From positions 1 to 33,132 of the forward strand of contig NZ_JAQURE010000037.1 in the NCBI RefSeq assembly GCF_028715765.1: a stretch of DNA of 33,132 nt, read 5' to 3'. Made by a program: the position numbers and the translations under genes. Shown here piece by piece: positions 1-7,867 of this stretch. Numbering within the stretch: the stretch's first letter is position 1; every line of letters begins with the position of its first letter. This stretch comes from Rhodoferax sp. GTDB lineage: Bacteria; Pseudomonadota; Gammaproteobacteria; Burkholderiales; Burkholderiaceae_C. Under the pieces are notes generated by a model. The model worked only from the letters and a program-made list of their open reading frames with translations. It searched no databases and was not told the DNA's origin.

Positions 1-503
1 CGAAAGTTGCCCATTTGCTGGCCGTAAATGGTTTCCACCCCAAGGATGCCCACCACAATTTCTGCCGGCACGCCAGTCTGTGCCTGGGCGCGCGCCAGGG
101 TGGCCTGGTGCGTTTGCCAAAACTTCACCCCGGCTTGAATGCGGATGGGCTCCACAAAGCGGCTGCGGTAAGCCTGCCAGTTTTTGGCCACGCCCACCGC
201 GGGAGGCGTCACAGCCTTGGCAATGGCCGGCATGTAGTGCGCCTGCGCCAAGGTTTGGCGCACCCAGGTGGGGTCAAGGTTGCGCCGCTGGGCGATGTCA
301 AGCGCGGCTTGCATGGCGTCACTGCGCTGGCCGTAGCTGGGGCCGGGCAGGGCTGGCGCGGTGGCTTTGGAGGTAGGTTTAGGGTTGGTTTTTTTGTGCT
401 TGTGGGCGTGCGGCTTGGCGGGCGCTGGGCTGGCATTTTGGGGCGCTGCAGCCCCTGCGTTCAGACAAAAAGCAGCAAGAAAAGCACCCCAAAAAATCTT
501 CAA
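1..503 (-). CDS. mltB: Lytic murein transglycosylase B-like protein (5' part only)
   Basis: Membrane-bound lytic transglycosylases cleave the glycan strands of peptidoglycan in the periplasm. The first 167 residues are visible; the gene continues past the left edge. I choose a TTG start at 503 because AGGGGGA lies just upstream and because the product then begins with a short basic/hydrophobic signal peptide (about residues 1-20, ending AGAAA). A Pro/Lys/His-rich linker (about 26-50) follows, then an SLT_2-type domain. The stretch GILGVETIYG near residue 157 matches the MltB active-site region, with E157 as the presumed catalytic glutamate. The upstream PilJ-N-like gene ends 23 bases before the start, so the two are probably co-transcribed. 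The family assignment is firm; a soluble versus lipid-anchored form cannot be settled, since the Cys at residue 13 lacks a proper lipobox. Confidence 0.8.
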   Translation of the reverse strand, partial: MKIFWGAFLAAFCLNAGAAAPQNASPAPAKPHAHKHKKTNPKPTSKATAPALPGPSYGQRSDAMQAALDIAQRRNLDPTWVRQTLAQAHYMPAIAKAVTPPAVGVAKNWQAYRSRFVEPIRIQAGVKFWQTHQATLARAQAQTGVPAEIVVGILGVETIYGQQMGNF

Positions 504-526
504 AAGCGTCCCCCTGGTGAACCGAT

Positions 527-1363
527 TTAGCCGATCAGCGTTTTCAGAGCGGCTTCGTAATGGCCATACAGGTCAGTCAGCACTTCCAGCGTGCGCTCGC
601 TGGTGGTGCACACGTTCTCCATTGTGGTGGTGTCTGCTTCGCTGGACTTGAGGGCTTGCGCCATCAGGAACCATTGGTTGCCAATGAGTTGCAGCGACTG
701 GTCGATGGGGGCATTTTTCAAAGGGGCGGCCTGCAGCGTGGCGAGGTGGGTGTTGAAGGCGCTGATGCCTTCGGTGAGCAATTTTTGTTGCTCGGCTTGC
801 TCGGTGCCCGCGTGCGACAACATGAAGTGCAGTGCCAGGTGCTGGGTCAGGTGCTGCAAATCGGCGGTGGCGCTGAGGACTTGGGTCACCGGTTTGCCCA
901 GGTCTTTGATCAGTTGCGCTGAGAGTTGGTCAACCTCTGTGCCCAGGGTGTCGGCCTGGTGGCCAAACTTGGCCAAATCGGTTTTTTGGGTGGAGGTGAA
1001 GGCCGCACTGGCTTGCAGCAGCGCCTCGTAGCCAGCAGCCATTTTGGTGAACTGGGCTTTGCTGGTGCCTGATAAATTGGCGTTGGCCAGGTCTTGCAGC
1101 AGTTTTTTGGCCTCATTGCTGCTGTCTTTGATGATTTTTCCAGAGCGGCTGGACCACACATCGAGCACCCGCTGGCCATGGCCGCGACCGAGCCGGTCGG
1201 TCAAGATCGAGAGCCGGGTGACCTTGGTCAGGGCTGCGTGCAACGAGAGGGTGGGGTTAAGGCTGGGGGTGGGCTTGAGCGCCTGCCCCCAGCTCAAGCG
1301 GGTGGTGACAGAGAGTGACACCAGAGCCATTGAAGCCACCAAAGTGCGCCGAGAGACATGCAT
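527..1363 (-). CDS. Exported helical protein, PilJ N-terminal (type IV pili MCP-like) domain
   Basis: The 278-residue product starts with MHVSRRTLVAS followed by a hydrophobic stretch, an export signal with a twin-arginine look, cut probably near residue 28. The rest is almost entirely helical with two similar halves. Segments such as RLSILTDRLGRGHGQRVLD resemble the periplasmic PilJ-N helical module of type IV pilus chemoreceptors, but no transmembrane helix or methyl-accepting signalling domain follows, so it would be a free periplasmic protein of unknown ligand. A full Shine-Dalgarno (AAGGAGG at 1368-1374) precedes the ATG at only four bases. It sits between tgpA and the mltB-like gene on the same strand, which suggests a cell-envelope role, but that is inference. 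The domain call is from overall pattern and is moderate. Confidence 0.55.
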   Translation of the reverse strand: MHVSRRTLVASMALVSLSVTTRLSWGQALKPTPSLNPTLSLHAALTKVTRLSILTDRLGRGHGQRVLDVWSSRSGKIIKDSSNEAKKLLQDLANANLSGTSKAQFTKMAAGYEALLQASAAFTSTQKTDLAKFGHQADTLGTEVDQLSAQLIKDLGKPVTQVLSATADLQHLTQHLALHFMLSHAGTEQAEQQKLLTEGISAFNTHLATLQAAPLKNAPIDQSLQLIGNQWFLMAQALKSSEADTTTMENVCTTSERTLEVLTDLYGHYEAALKTLIG

Positions 1364-1424
1364 ACAACCTCCTTAGGAAGACAAGAACATTAATTTTTTA
1401 AAGCATGTGCATTATTCACGGAAA

Positions 1425-3449
1425 TCAGCTCAAAGAGCGACGCAATTGACGCAACAGGCGCAAATGTGTGTGAGGGTTTGCCAAGGTGTTGGGCGCTGGC
1501 TTCTGGTAGCGCACGGCTTCCAGCTGCAGCAGCCAGGCGCGCAGCTGCGGGTGGCGCGCTTGCATGCTGGGGTGCTGTTGCCACAGCTCCACCAGCTGGC
1601 GCGGTGTGCTGTGTGCGGGCACGGCAATCTTGGCGCGCACAAACAAGGCGCGGGCACGGGCCAGCAGGCGCAGCCAGGGGTCTTGGCGCTGGCGCTGCCA
1701 AACACTCCACAGCGCACCCACTGCGCTGGTGGCGGCCAGCACGCCGCCCAGCAGCGCTATCAGGTTTTCCCAGCTGGGGGAGGCAAAGCCCAGTTGTTTG
1801 AGCAGGTCGAACTGGCGCTTTTGGGTGTAGTTGAGCACCCATTGGTTCCAACCGTTGTTGACCGCGTCCCAGGCGGCGCGCAAGTTCAGGGCAAACGCTG
1901 GGCTGACGCTGCCCAGCAAGGCTTGGGTGAACGCGCCGCGCGGTGTGGTCAAGCGCAGCAAGCTGCCTACGCGCGCCGGGGCGACTGCGGCCGTGGGGTC
2001 GACCCGCAGCCAGCCCTGGTCGGCCAGCCAGACCTCGGCCCAGGCATGGGCATCGCTTTGGCGCACGGTCCAAAAGCCATCTAGCGCGTTGCGCTCACCG
2101 CCTTGGTAGCCGGTCACCACCCGGGCGGGCACGCCTGCTGCGCGCAGGGCGATCACAAACGCGGCGGCGATGTGCTCGCAAAAGCCGAGCTTGCGGTCAA
2201 ACCAAAACTCATCGGCACTGTGGCGGCCATACACACCAGGCTCCAGCGTGTAGCGGTAGCCGCCGGTGCGCAGCTGGTTCAGCAGCGCGTCGATCAGATC
2301 CGCCGGGTTCGGGTGGCTTTGCCGCAGCTCAAGCGCCCAGAGCTGGGTGCGTGGGTTAAAACCTGGCGGCAGCGCCACATGGCGGCGGCGCTCAACTGGC
2401 GGCAGGTCTAGCCCGGCTTGGTAACGGGTGAAGCTGGTGGCTTGGTAGCGCAGCCGTTCGTTGACCGGGCGGGTCAGCACCCACTGGAAGTCGGCGGTCA
2501 TGCGCGGTGTGTGGCCTGGCACCAAGGGGGCTTGGGGGGTGGCGTCGAGCGTCAGCAGCCAGGGCTGCTGGTTGGGTTCGAGCGTGACTTGGTAGTTCAC
2601 GGGCACGCCTTGCACGGTGAGGGTGCTGGCGGCCAGTGCAGCGCCCGCTGGGTTCAACAAAGCGGCGTCCAGCTCGGGCAGGGCGCGCCATTGCTGGCCG
2701 TCAAACTGGGTCAGCACCGGGCCGCGAAAGTACAGCTGTGCCGATGTTGGCGGTGGGTCTGGAAAGCGCACGCGCATGGCCACGCTGTCGTCCAAGGCCA
2801 GGCTGGCAATGTGGCCTACGCTCATGCTGCTAGACAGCCCACTGCGCCCGGCCATGGCATCACTGGGCAGCCCCCACAGCGGTGCCAGCCGCGGAAACAG
2901 CATGAACAGCACCAGCATGATGGGCGCGCCCAGCAGCGTCATGCGCCCGGCCAGGCGCGCCGCATGCCACAGCGGTGGCTTGCCAACCGTCATGTGGGTG
3001 TTGACCAGTGCCGTGAGCAGCCCCCACAGCGCCAGCAGCATGGCCGCGGCTGTGAGCAATGACTGGGAGTAAAAAAACTGCGTCAGCATCAGGAAAAAGC
3101 TCAAGAAAAACACCACAAACGCATCGCGGCGGGCGCGCAGCTCCAGGGTTTTCAGGGTCAGCAGCACCACCACCAGGGTCACGCCAGCATCGCGCCCCAG
3201 CAGCGTGTGGTGGGTCAGCCAAGTGGCGGCCACGGCCAGCGCCAGCAAGCCCAAGCGCCACAGCGGGCGCGGCAAGGGCAGGCCATGCCAGGCCAGCCAG
3301 CCGCGCCAGGCCACCACGCCAGCAGCCATCAGGCTGCACCACAGCGGCACTTGGCTGGCCATGGGCAGCGCCACCCAGCTGATGACCAGCAGCAAAAACA
3401 GCGTGTCGCGGCTGTCGCGGGGCAGGCGGGTCAGGGCGGTGGGCAGCAT
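1425..3449 (-). CDS. tgpA: TgpA-like transglutaminase with DUF3488 membrane domain
   Basis: This 674-residue inner-membrane protein has about five to six hydrophobic helices in its first 190 residues (DUF3488/TgpA_N), a periplasmic transglutaminase-like domain, and a last membrane helix near 562-583 before a basic cytoplasmic tail. The papain-like triad is visible: Cys424 in KLGFCEH, His468 in SDAHAW, Asp484 in RVDPT. Members of this family are periplasmic thiol proteases or transglutaminases; in Pseudomonas the homologue TgpA is reported as important for viability. I take the ATG at 3449, 22 bases after the DUF58 gene, rather than a longer frame overlapping it; no strong ribosome site is seen there, so translational coupling is likely. 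It is the third member of the common moxR-DUF58-tgpA trio. Confidence 0.88.
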   Translation of the reverse strand: MLPTALTRLPRDSRDTLFLLLVISWVALPMASQVPLWCSLMAAGVVAWRGWLAWHGLPLPRPLWRLGLLALAVAATWLTHHTLLGRDAGVTLVVVLLTLKTLELRARRDAFVVFFLSFFLMLTQFFYSQSLLTAAAMLLALWGLLTALVNTHMTVGKPPLWHAARLAGRMTLLGAPIMLVLFMLFPRLAPLWGLPSDAMAGRSGLSSSMSVGHIASLALDDSVAMRVRFPDPPPTSAQLYFRGPVLTQFDGQQWRALPELDAALLNPAGAALAASTLTVQGVPVNYQVTLEPNQQPWLLTLDATPQAPLVPGHTPRMTADFQWVLTRPVNERLRYQATSFTRYQAGLDLPPVERRRHVALPPGFNPRTQLWALELRQSHPNPADLIDALLNQLRTGGYRYTLEPGVYGRHSADEFWFDRKLGFCEHIAAAFVIALRAAGVPARVVTGYQGGERNALDGFWTVRQSDAHAWAEVWLADQGWLRVDPTAAVAPARVGSLLRLTTPRGAFTQALLGSVSPAFALNLRAAWDAVNNGWNQWVLNYTQKRQFDLLKQLGFASPSWENLIALLGGVLAATSAVGALWSVWQRQRQDPWLRLLARARALFVRAKIAVPAHSTPRQLVELWQQHPSMQARHPQLRAWLLQLEAVRYQKPAPNTLANPHTHLRLLRQLRRSLS

Positions 3450-3471
3450 GGGCTGGGCGCGGGGGGCGTTT

Positions 3472-4440
3472 TCAAGCCAAGGCCAGCGCTTGCAGGCAGC
3501 GCTGCTGGTGCGTGGCGCCACTGGCTGGGGCGATGGTTTGGTGGGGCAGGCGCAAACCGTAGCGCAGGCCTTGTTTTTCTGCCATCAAGACCCAGGCGCA
3601 CAGGCGGCTGAGTTGTGCCTCGAAGGACGTGAGCTGGGTCAGTTGGGGCTCTAGCAACAGCGTGCGGGCGTGGGTTTGGGTGCGGTCGCGGCTGACCAGT
3701 TGGCCGGTTTTGGCGGCTTTTTTCCAGACGATGGTTTTCAGGGCATCACCCGGGCGGTAAGGGCGCAGACCGTCAGGCTCGCCCTGATGCTGCAGCAGTG
3801 CGCTGCTTTGCGGGAGGCCGTCGCTGCCGTGGCTGGGCAGGGGCGGCGGGTGTGGCTCAGGTGCGGGGTACACCAGCACCTGTGCCGCTGGCCGCCACAA
3901 GGCCCAGACGCGAAACGTGCCCAGTGGAAACAGCGTTTGCAGCGTCAGCGTGGGCAGGCGCTGCAGGCCGCGCTGTGTGGGTTGGAAAGCCAGCTGCACC
4001 CGAGCCTGCGCTTGTGCACCCACATCGGTGTCAACACTTTGCTCGGAGCCTTGCAGCGCCACCGCCAGGCCATAGCGAGTGTGCTTTTGCGAGTTTTGAA
4101 AATTTATGAAAAATTGGGCTGTAGCGCCCATGAAACAAGCGTGAGTAGCTTCTAAATGCATAGTAAGTCCACGCAGGTTGGCGTGTGCCACGTGCATCGC
4201 CACCACGGCACAACCGGCCAGCAAAAAGGTCAGCAGGTAGCCCAGGTTGAGCTGGTAGTTGATGGCCGCCAGCAGCAGCACCAGCAGCGTCACGCCCAGC
4301 ATCAGCCCGGCGCGGGTCGGCATGATGTAGACGTTGCGCTGGTTCAGGGTCAGGTGGTCGGTGAGCGTCAGGCGGCTTTGCAGCCAGCCGTCAAAGCGCT
4401 GGCCTAAAAACCGCCAGGGGTGGGTAAGCCAAGAGCTCAT
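3472..4440 (-). CDS. DUF58 domain protein (MoxR-associated)
   Basis: The 322-residue product has two membrane helices near residues 45-85 and a DUF58 domain. Its hallmark block lies at residues 224-252: GLRPYRPGDALKTIVWK followed by KAAKTGQL and VSRD. Proteins of this family have a von Willebrand A-like fold and nearly always accompany MoxR ATPases, probably as substrates or adaptors, but a molecular role is not known. The start at 4440 places it 34 bases after moxR and 22 bases before tgpA, so the three form one operon. Residues 93-112 are encoded by DNA that matches the interspersed repeat described for 4109-4164, yet they still align with the family pattern (a beta-strand region). Product certain at family level only. 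Confidence 0.88.
   Translation of the reverse strand: MSSWLTHPWRFLGQRFDGWLQSRLTLTDHLTLNQRNVYIMPTRAGLMLGVTLLVLLLAAINYQLNLGYLLTFLLAGCAVVAMHVAHANLRGLTMHLEATHACFMGATAQFFINFQNSQKHTRYGLAVALQGSEQSVDTDVGAQAQARVQLAFQPTQRGLQRLPTLTLQTLFPLGTFRVWALWRPAAQVLVYPAPEPHPPPLPSHGSDGLPQSSALLQHQGEPDGLRPYRPGDALKTIVWKKAAKTGQLVSRDRTQTHARTLLLEPQLTQLTSFEAQLSRLCAWVLMAEKQGLRYGLRLPHQTIAPASGATHQQRCLQALALA
4109..4164 (-). repeat. Interspersed 56-nt repeat, copy inside the DUF58 gene
   Basis: Read on the minus strand, this copy has ACTA (4164-4161), ten bases, AGCT (4150-4147), nineteen bases, GCGCTA (4127-4122), then CAGCCCAATTTTT. The spacing is identical to that of the four other copies in the window. It is sense-oriented with the gene, and the A of AGCT falls on the third codon position. 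The core also carries CGCTTG as in the etfA and cysB copies. Confidence 0.75.
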
Positions 4441-4474
4441 GCGGTGCCAGAGGTGTGTGGAGCCACGGCCTGCG

Positions 4475-5395
4475 TCAGGGCAGAGCCACGGCTTCGAGCA
4501 TGGCGGCCACTTGTTCGGCCGCACCACGCTTGGCCTCGCTGGTGGGGGTCAGCCGGTGGGCAATGGTTTGCGGCAGGATGGCACGCACGTCATCGGGTGC
4601 CACAAAGTCGCGCCCGGCCAGCAGCGCCCGTGCTTTGGCGGCACGCAGCAGCGCCATGCCGGCGCGGGGGCTCAAACCCTGCTCAAACCAACGCCCGCTG
4701 CGGGTCGCTTGCACCAGGTCTTGCACGTAGTCTAAAAGTGGCTCTGAGGCATGTACATCAAGCACAAGTTGCTGCAAAGTTTGTAGCTCTACCGGGGTCA
4801 ACACGCTGGGCAGCTGGCTGACCAGCTGGCGCCGATCCGTGCCTTGCAGCAGTTGTCGCTCGGCTGCGCGGTTGGGGTAGCCCAGGGTGATGCGCATCAA
4901 AAACCGGTCGAGTTGTGACTCAGGCAGCAAATAGGTGCCCAGCTGGTCGTAAGGGTTTTGCGTGGCGATGACAAAAAACGGGCTGGGCAGGGGGCGGGTT
5001 TCACCCTCAATGCTGACCTGTTTTTCTTCCATGGCTTCGAGCAGGGCGCTTTGGGTTTTGGGGCTGGCGCGGTTGATTTCGTCTGCCAGCAGCACCTGGG
5101 TGAACAGCGGGCCGGGGTGAAAGACAAATTTTTCCTGGGTGCGGTCAAACACCGACACACCAGAGAGGTCGCTGGGCATCAGGTCGGTGGTGAATTGCAC
5201 GCGCGAAAACTGCAGCCCAAAGGTGCGTGCCAAGGCGTGCGCCAGCGTGGTTTTGCCGACCCCTGGCACGTCTTCAATCAGCAGGTGCCCACCAGCCAGC
5301 AGGCAAGCCACACAGTCTTGCGTTTGGTCAAGTTTTCCGACCATCACGGTGTTAAGCTGATTCAGTAAAGCTGTAAGTTTTTCTTGCGTGTTCAT
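4475..5395 (-). CDS. moxR: MoxR-family AAA+ ATPase
   Basis: MoxR ATPases are chaperone-like AAA+ proteins that act on partner proteins containing VWA or DUF58 domains. In this 306-residue product the Walker A is GVGKTT at 45-50, the Walker B is LLADEINRA with D105 and E106, and the sensor-1 asparagine is in IATQNP (N147). The segment LLPESQLDRFLMRI is typical of the family, and the AAA lid lies after about residue 190. It is the first gene of the minus-strand moxR-DUF58-tgpA block and is divergent from the deacetylase gene, whose start is only 42 bases away. Residues 202-221 are encoded by a copy of the interspersed repeat (4732-4787). Confidence 0.93.
   Translation of the reverse strand: MNTQEKLTALLNQLNTVMVGKLDQTQDCVACLLAGGHLLIEDVPGVGKTTLAHALARTFGLQFSRVQFTTDLMPSDLSGVSVFDRTQEKFVFHPGPLFTQVLLADEINRASPKTQSALLEAMEEKQVSIEGETRPLPSPFFVIATQNPYDQLGTYLLPESQLDRFLMRITLGYPNRAAERQLLQGTDRRQLVSQLPSVLTPVELQTLQQLVLDVHASEPLLDYVQDLVQATRSGRWFEQGLSPRAGMALLRAAKARALLAGRDFVAPDDVRAILPQTIAHRLTPTSEAKRGAAEQVAAMLEAVALP
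4732..4787 (-). repeat. Interspersed 56-nt repeat, degenerate copy inside moxR
   Basis: On the minus strand: GCTA (4787-4784), ten bases, AGCA (4773-4770), nineteen bases including TGCTTG, GCCTCA (4750-4745, in place of GCGCTA), then GAGCCACTTTTA. It is oriented with the gene, with the A of AGCA on the second codon position. In that phase the TAGC of the intergenic copy would be a stop codon, and here the preceding base is C, not T. Confidence 0.65.
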
Positions 5396-5437
5396 GGACT
5401 AACCTTACCAAAATTACTGAAGAGGAGACGACTGCAA
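5396..5437. promoter_or_regulatory. Short divergent spacer between moxR and the deacetylase gene
   Basis: Only 42 bases separate the two divergent start codons, so both promoters must overlap each other or lie partly within coding sequence. AGGAG at 5423-5427 is the ribosome site for the rightward gene (ATG at 5438). I see no clear -35/-10 pair inside the spacer. Confidence 0.4.
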
Positions 5438-6391
5438 ATGACGATGACCGGATACTTTACTCACCCAAGTTGCCGCAAACACGAGATGAGCCCGGGCCAC
5501 CCCGAGTGCCCCGAGCGGCTCGATGCCATTGACGACCGCTTGATGGCCTCTGGCCTCTACATTGCCTTGAACCACCGCACAGCCACACCGGCTGCCACCT
5601 CAGACATTGAGCTGGCGCATGACCGCATGTACGTGGCTGCTTTGCGGGGCTTGAATGCCGAGCTGAAAGAGCAAATTGAAGCCGGTGGCGCCGACCACCT
5701 GCAAATTGACCCCGACACCAGCATCAACATGCACACCTGGACCGCAGCCTTGCACGCCGCTGGCGCCGCCATTGACGCCACCGACGCGGTGATGGCAGGC
5801 GAAATGCCCAACGCGTTTTGTGCCATTCGCCCGCCAGGGCACCATGCCACCCACAACGAGTCGATGGGGTTTTGCTTTTTTAACAATGTGGCGATTGCCG
5901 CCAAATACGCGCTGGAGCGCCACAACCTGCACCGCGTGGCGATTGTGGACTTTGACGTGCACCACGGCAACGGCACCGAAGACATTGTCAAAAACGACGA
6001 CCGCATCATGATGGTGAGCTTTTACCAGCACCCGTTTTACCCAATGGACTGGGCGCATTCCAACGCCAAAAACATGGTCAACCTGCCGGTGCCGGCCTAC
6101 ACCAAAGGCATGGACATCCGCGAGATGATTGAGGCCGCCTGGATGCCCCGGCTGGAAGAATTCAAGCCCGAGATGATCTTCATCAGCGCCGGGTTTGATG
6201 CCCACCGCGAAGACGACATGGGTCAGCTTGGGCTGGTGGAGCAAGACTACGCCTGGATCACCCACCGCATCATGGATGTGGCGCGCCGCCATGCCAAAGG
6301 CCGCATTGTGAGTTGCCTCGAAGGTGGCTACGTGATGAGCCCGCTGGCGCGCAGTGTGGAGGCGCACATTCGGGTGCTGGCCGATGTCTGA
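5438..6391 (+). CDS. Histone deacetylase-family zinc hydrolase (class II-like)
   Basis: Bacterial members of this family remove acyl groups from lysines, polyamines or other acetyl-amines. The 317-residue product shows the whole active site: the RPPGHH pair (H135, H136), zinc ligands D173 and H175 in DFDVHHGNG, third zinc ligand D254 in SAGFDAH, and the catalytic tyrosine Y298 in CLEGGY. The N-terminal HPECPERL is also family-typical. I start at ATG 5438, preceded by AGGAG; a longer frame would run into moxR. The stop overlaps the MscS gene start by eight bases, so the two are translated from one message. The physiological substrate cannot be told from sequence. Confidence 0.9.
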   Translation: MTMTGYFTHPSCRKHEMSPGHPECPERLDAIDDRLMASGLYIALNHRTATPAATSDIELAHDRMYVAALRGLNAELKEQIEAGGADHLQIDPDTSINMHTWTAALHAAGAAIDATDAVMAGEMPNAFCAIRPPGHHATHNESMGFCFFNNVAIAAKYALERHNLHRVAIVDFDVHHGNGTEDIVKNDDRIMMVSFYQHPFYPMDWAHSNAKNMVNLPVPAYTKGMDIREMIEAAWMPRLEEFKPEMIFISAGFDAHREDDMGQLGLVEQDYAWITHRIMDVARRHAKGRIVSCLEGGYVMSPLARSVEAHIRVLADV

Positions 6392-7667
6392 CCCGGCGGC
6401 GCCCGCGCCAGCGTTGCCAGACCTGGAAGGCTGGTTGCAAGCGCTGAGCAAAACCAGTGTGCTGCTGGAGCTGGGGGCGCTGGTGGTGGGCGTGTTGTTG
6501 GCTTGGCAGGTGGCCAAACTGATTGCCAAAGCGTTTCCAGAGCGTGAGCTCAACAGCATCATGTTTGGTCGGCGCACGGTCGATGGCGTGCTGTTTCCAG
6601 CGTTGCTGCTGAGTTGGGCGTATGGCGCGCACAAGGTGTTGCTGCTCAACCATGTGCCACTGGCTTTGTTCAAGCTGGCCATACCGGTGCTGCTGTCGCT
6701 GCTGGTGATTCGGCTGGGGGTCAAGGTGCTGCAGGCCGCTTTCAGCGAAACCCCGGTGGTGCGGCTGCTGGAGCGCACCATTTCATGGCTGGCCTGGCTG
6801 GCCATGGTGTTGTGGGTCAGTGGCTTGCTGCCGCTGGTGATGGAGGAGCTTGACCAGATCAGTTGGACGGTGGGCTCCAGCACGCTGTCGGTGCGCAAAA
6901 TCATTGAGGGCACGCTCACCGCTGGGCTGGTGCTCATCATCACGCTGTGGATTTCTTCGGCCATCGAGTCCAAGCTGCTGCGCCATGCCACCGGCGGCGA
7001 GCTGAGCCTGCGCAAGGCGTTCAGCAACGCCACCCGGGCGCTGCTGATGTTTGTGGGCTTGCTGATGGCCTTGTCCGCAGTGGGCATAGACCTGACAGCG
7101 TTGTCGGTGCTGGGCGGTGCGATTGGCGTGGGGGTGGGGTTTGGCCTGCAAAAACTGGCGGCCAACTACGTCTCGGGTTTTGTCGTGCTGGCTGAGCGCA
7201 GCATGCGCATTGGCGACAGTGTGCAGGTGGACAACTTCAGTGGCGTCATCACCGAGATCAACGCCCGCTACACCGTGATTCGCTCACTGTCGGGGCGCGA
7301 ATCGATTGTGCCCAACGAGATGCTGATCATCAACCGCGTTGAAAACTTGTCGTTGGCCGACCCCAAAGTGTGGCAGTCCACCAGCGTCTCGGTCGGCTAT
7401 GACAGCGATGTGGAATTGGTCTCAAGTTTGCTGTTGCAAGCTGCCACGCTGCAGCCGCGGGTGTTGACTGAGCCTGCGCCTTCCGTGGCCTTGATGGCGT
7501 TTGGTGCGGATGGGCTTGAGTTCAGGCTGGGTTACTGGATTGGTGACCCGCACAACGGCAGTGACAACCTGCGCTCGGCCATCAATTTGGAAATTTTGCG
7601 TTTGCTGCGCGCGCATCAGATTGACATCCCTTACCCGCAACGCGTCATTCACATGGTGGCCAAATAA
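6384..7667 (+). CDS. MscS-family mechanosensitive ion channel
   Basis: The 427-residue inner-membrane protein has about five hydrophobic helices. The pore-lining helix falls at about 237-265, rich in Gly/Ala/Val (SVLGGAIGVGVGFGLQKLAA), and is followed by the beta domain motif RSMRIGDSVQVD and the conserved SIVPNEMLI. Such channels open under membrane tension and release solutes in osmotic downshock. The ATG at 6384 overlaps the end of the deacetylase gene by eight bases and has no ribosome site of its own, which points to coupled translation. It is longer at the N-terminus than E. coli MscS (286 aa), as in the mid-size members of the family. Confidence 0.9.
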   Translation: MSDPAAPAPALPDLEGWLQALSKTSVLLELGALVVGVLLAWQVAKLIAKAFPERELNSIMFGRRTVDGVLFPALLLSWAYGAHKVLLLNHVPLALFKLAIPVLLSLLVIRLGVKVLQAAFSETPVVRLLERTISWLAWLAMVLWVSGLLPLVMEELDQISWTVGSSTLSVRKIIEGTLTAGLVLIITLWISSAIESKLLRHATGGELSLRKAFSNATRALLMFVGLLMALSAVGIDLTALSVLGGAIGVGVGFGLQKLAANYVSGFVVLAERSMRIGDSVQVDNFSGVITEINARYTVIRSLSGRESIVPNEMLIINRVENLSLADPKVWQSTSVSVGYDSDVELVSSLLLQAATLQPRVLTEPAPSVALMAFGADGLEFRLGYWIGDPHNGSDNLRSAINLEILRLLRAHQIDIPYPQRVIHMVAK

Positions 7668-7670
7668 CCC

Positions 7671-7699
7671 TGTACCCGCTGACTACCCGTGTCTATAAT
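7671..7699 (+). promoter_or_regulatory. Candidate sigma-70 promoter for etfBA
   Basis: A perfect TATAAT lies at 7694-7699 with a weak -35 (TGTACC, 7671-7676) at 17-base spacing. It is in the 200-base gap before etfB, giving a leader of about 160 bases that includes the palindrome at 7787-7804. The call rests only on the good -10. Confidence 0.35.
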
Positions 7700-7786
7700 A
7701 AAAAGCACGGTCGTTCTTTTATGGGTTTATTTTGGGATTGTCGTCCCAATGACCATGCTGGCAAAGGCTAACGAATAGAATGTTTG

Positions 7787-7804
7787 ATTGACGTGCACGT
7801 CAAT
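7787..7804. promoter_or_regulatory. Perfect 18-bp palindrome upstream of etfB, probable operator
   Basis: ATTGACGTGCACGTCAAT reads identically on both strands and lies 63 bases before the etfB start. Its size and two-fold symmetry fit a dimeric repressor site. Fatty-acid and branched-chain amino-acid catabolic regulators of the TetR and MerR types (for example LiuR, FadP, PsrA) control etfBA in proteobacteria; which one binds here is not shown by the sequence. Confidence 0.55.
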
Positions 7805-7867
7805 TAAACAGACCGTGCCAGATGGCAGCAAGTGCTTATTTTTTAACTTTTCTGGAGAGAGTCAGCT

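Noticed and set aside
5600..7165. A 521-codon open frame on the minus strand opposite the deacetylase and MscS genes
   Set aside because: It is the antisense shadow of two well-identified genes with strong codon bias; its translation has no family pattern.
7732..7749. TTGGGA...TCCCAA hairpin as a terminator after the MscS gene
   Set aside because: Only six base pairs and no T run on either strand.
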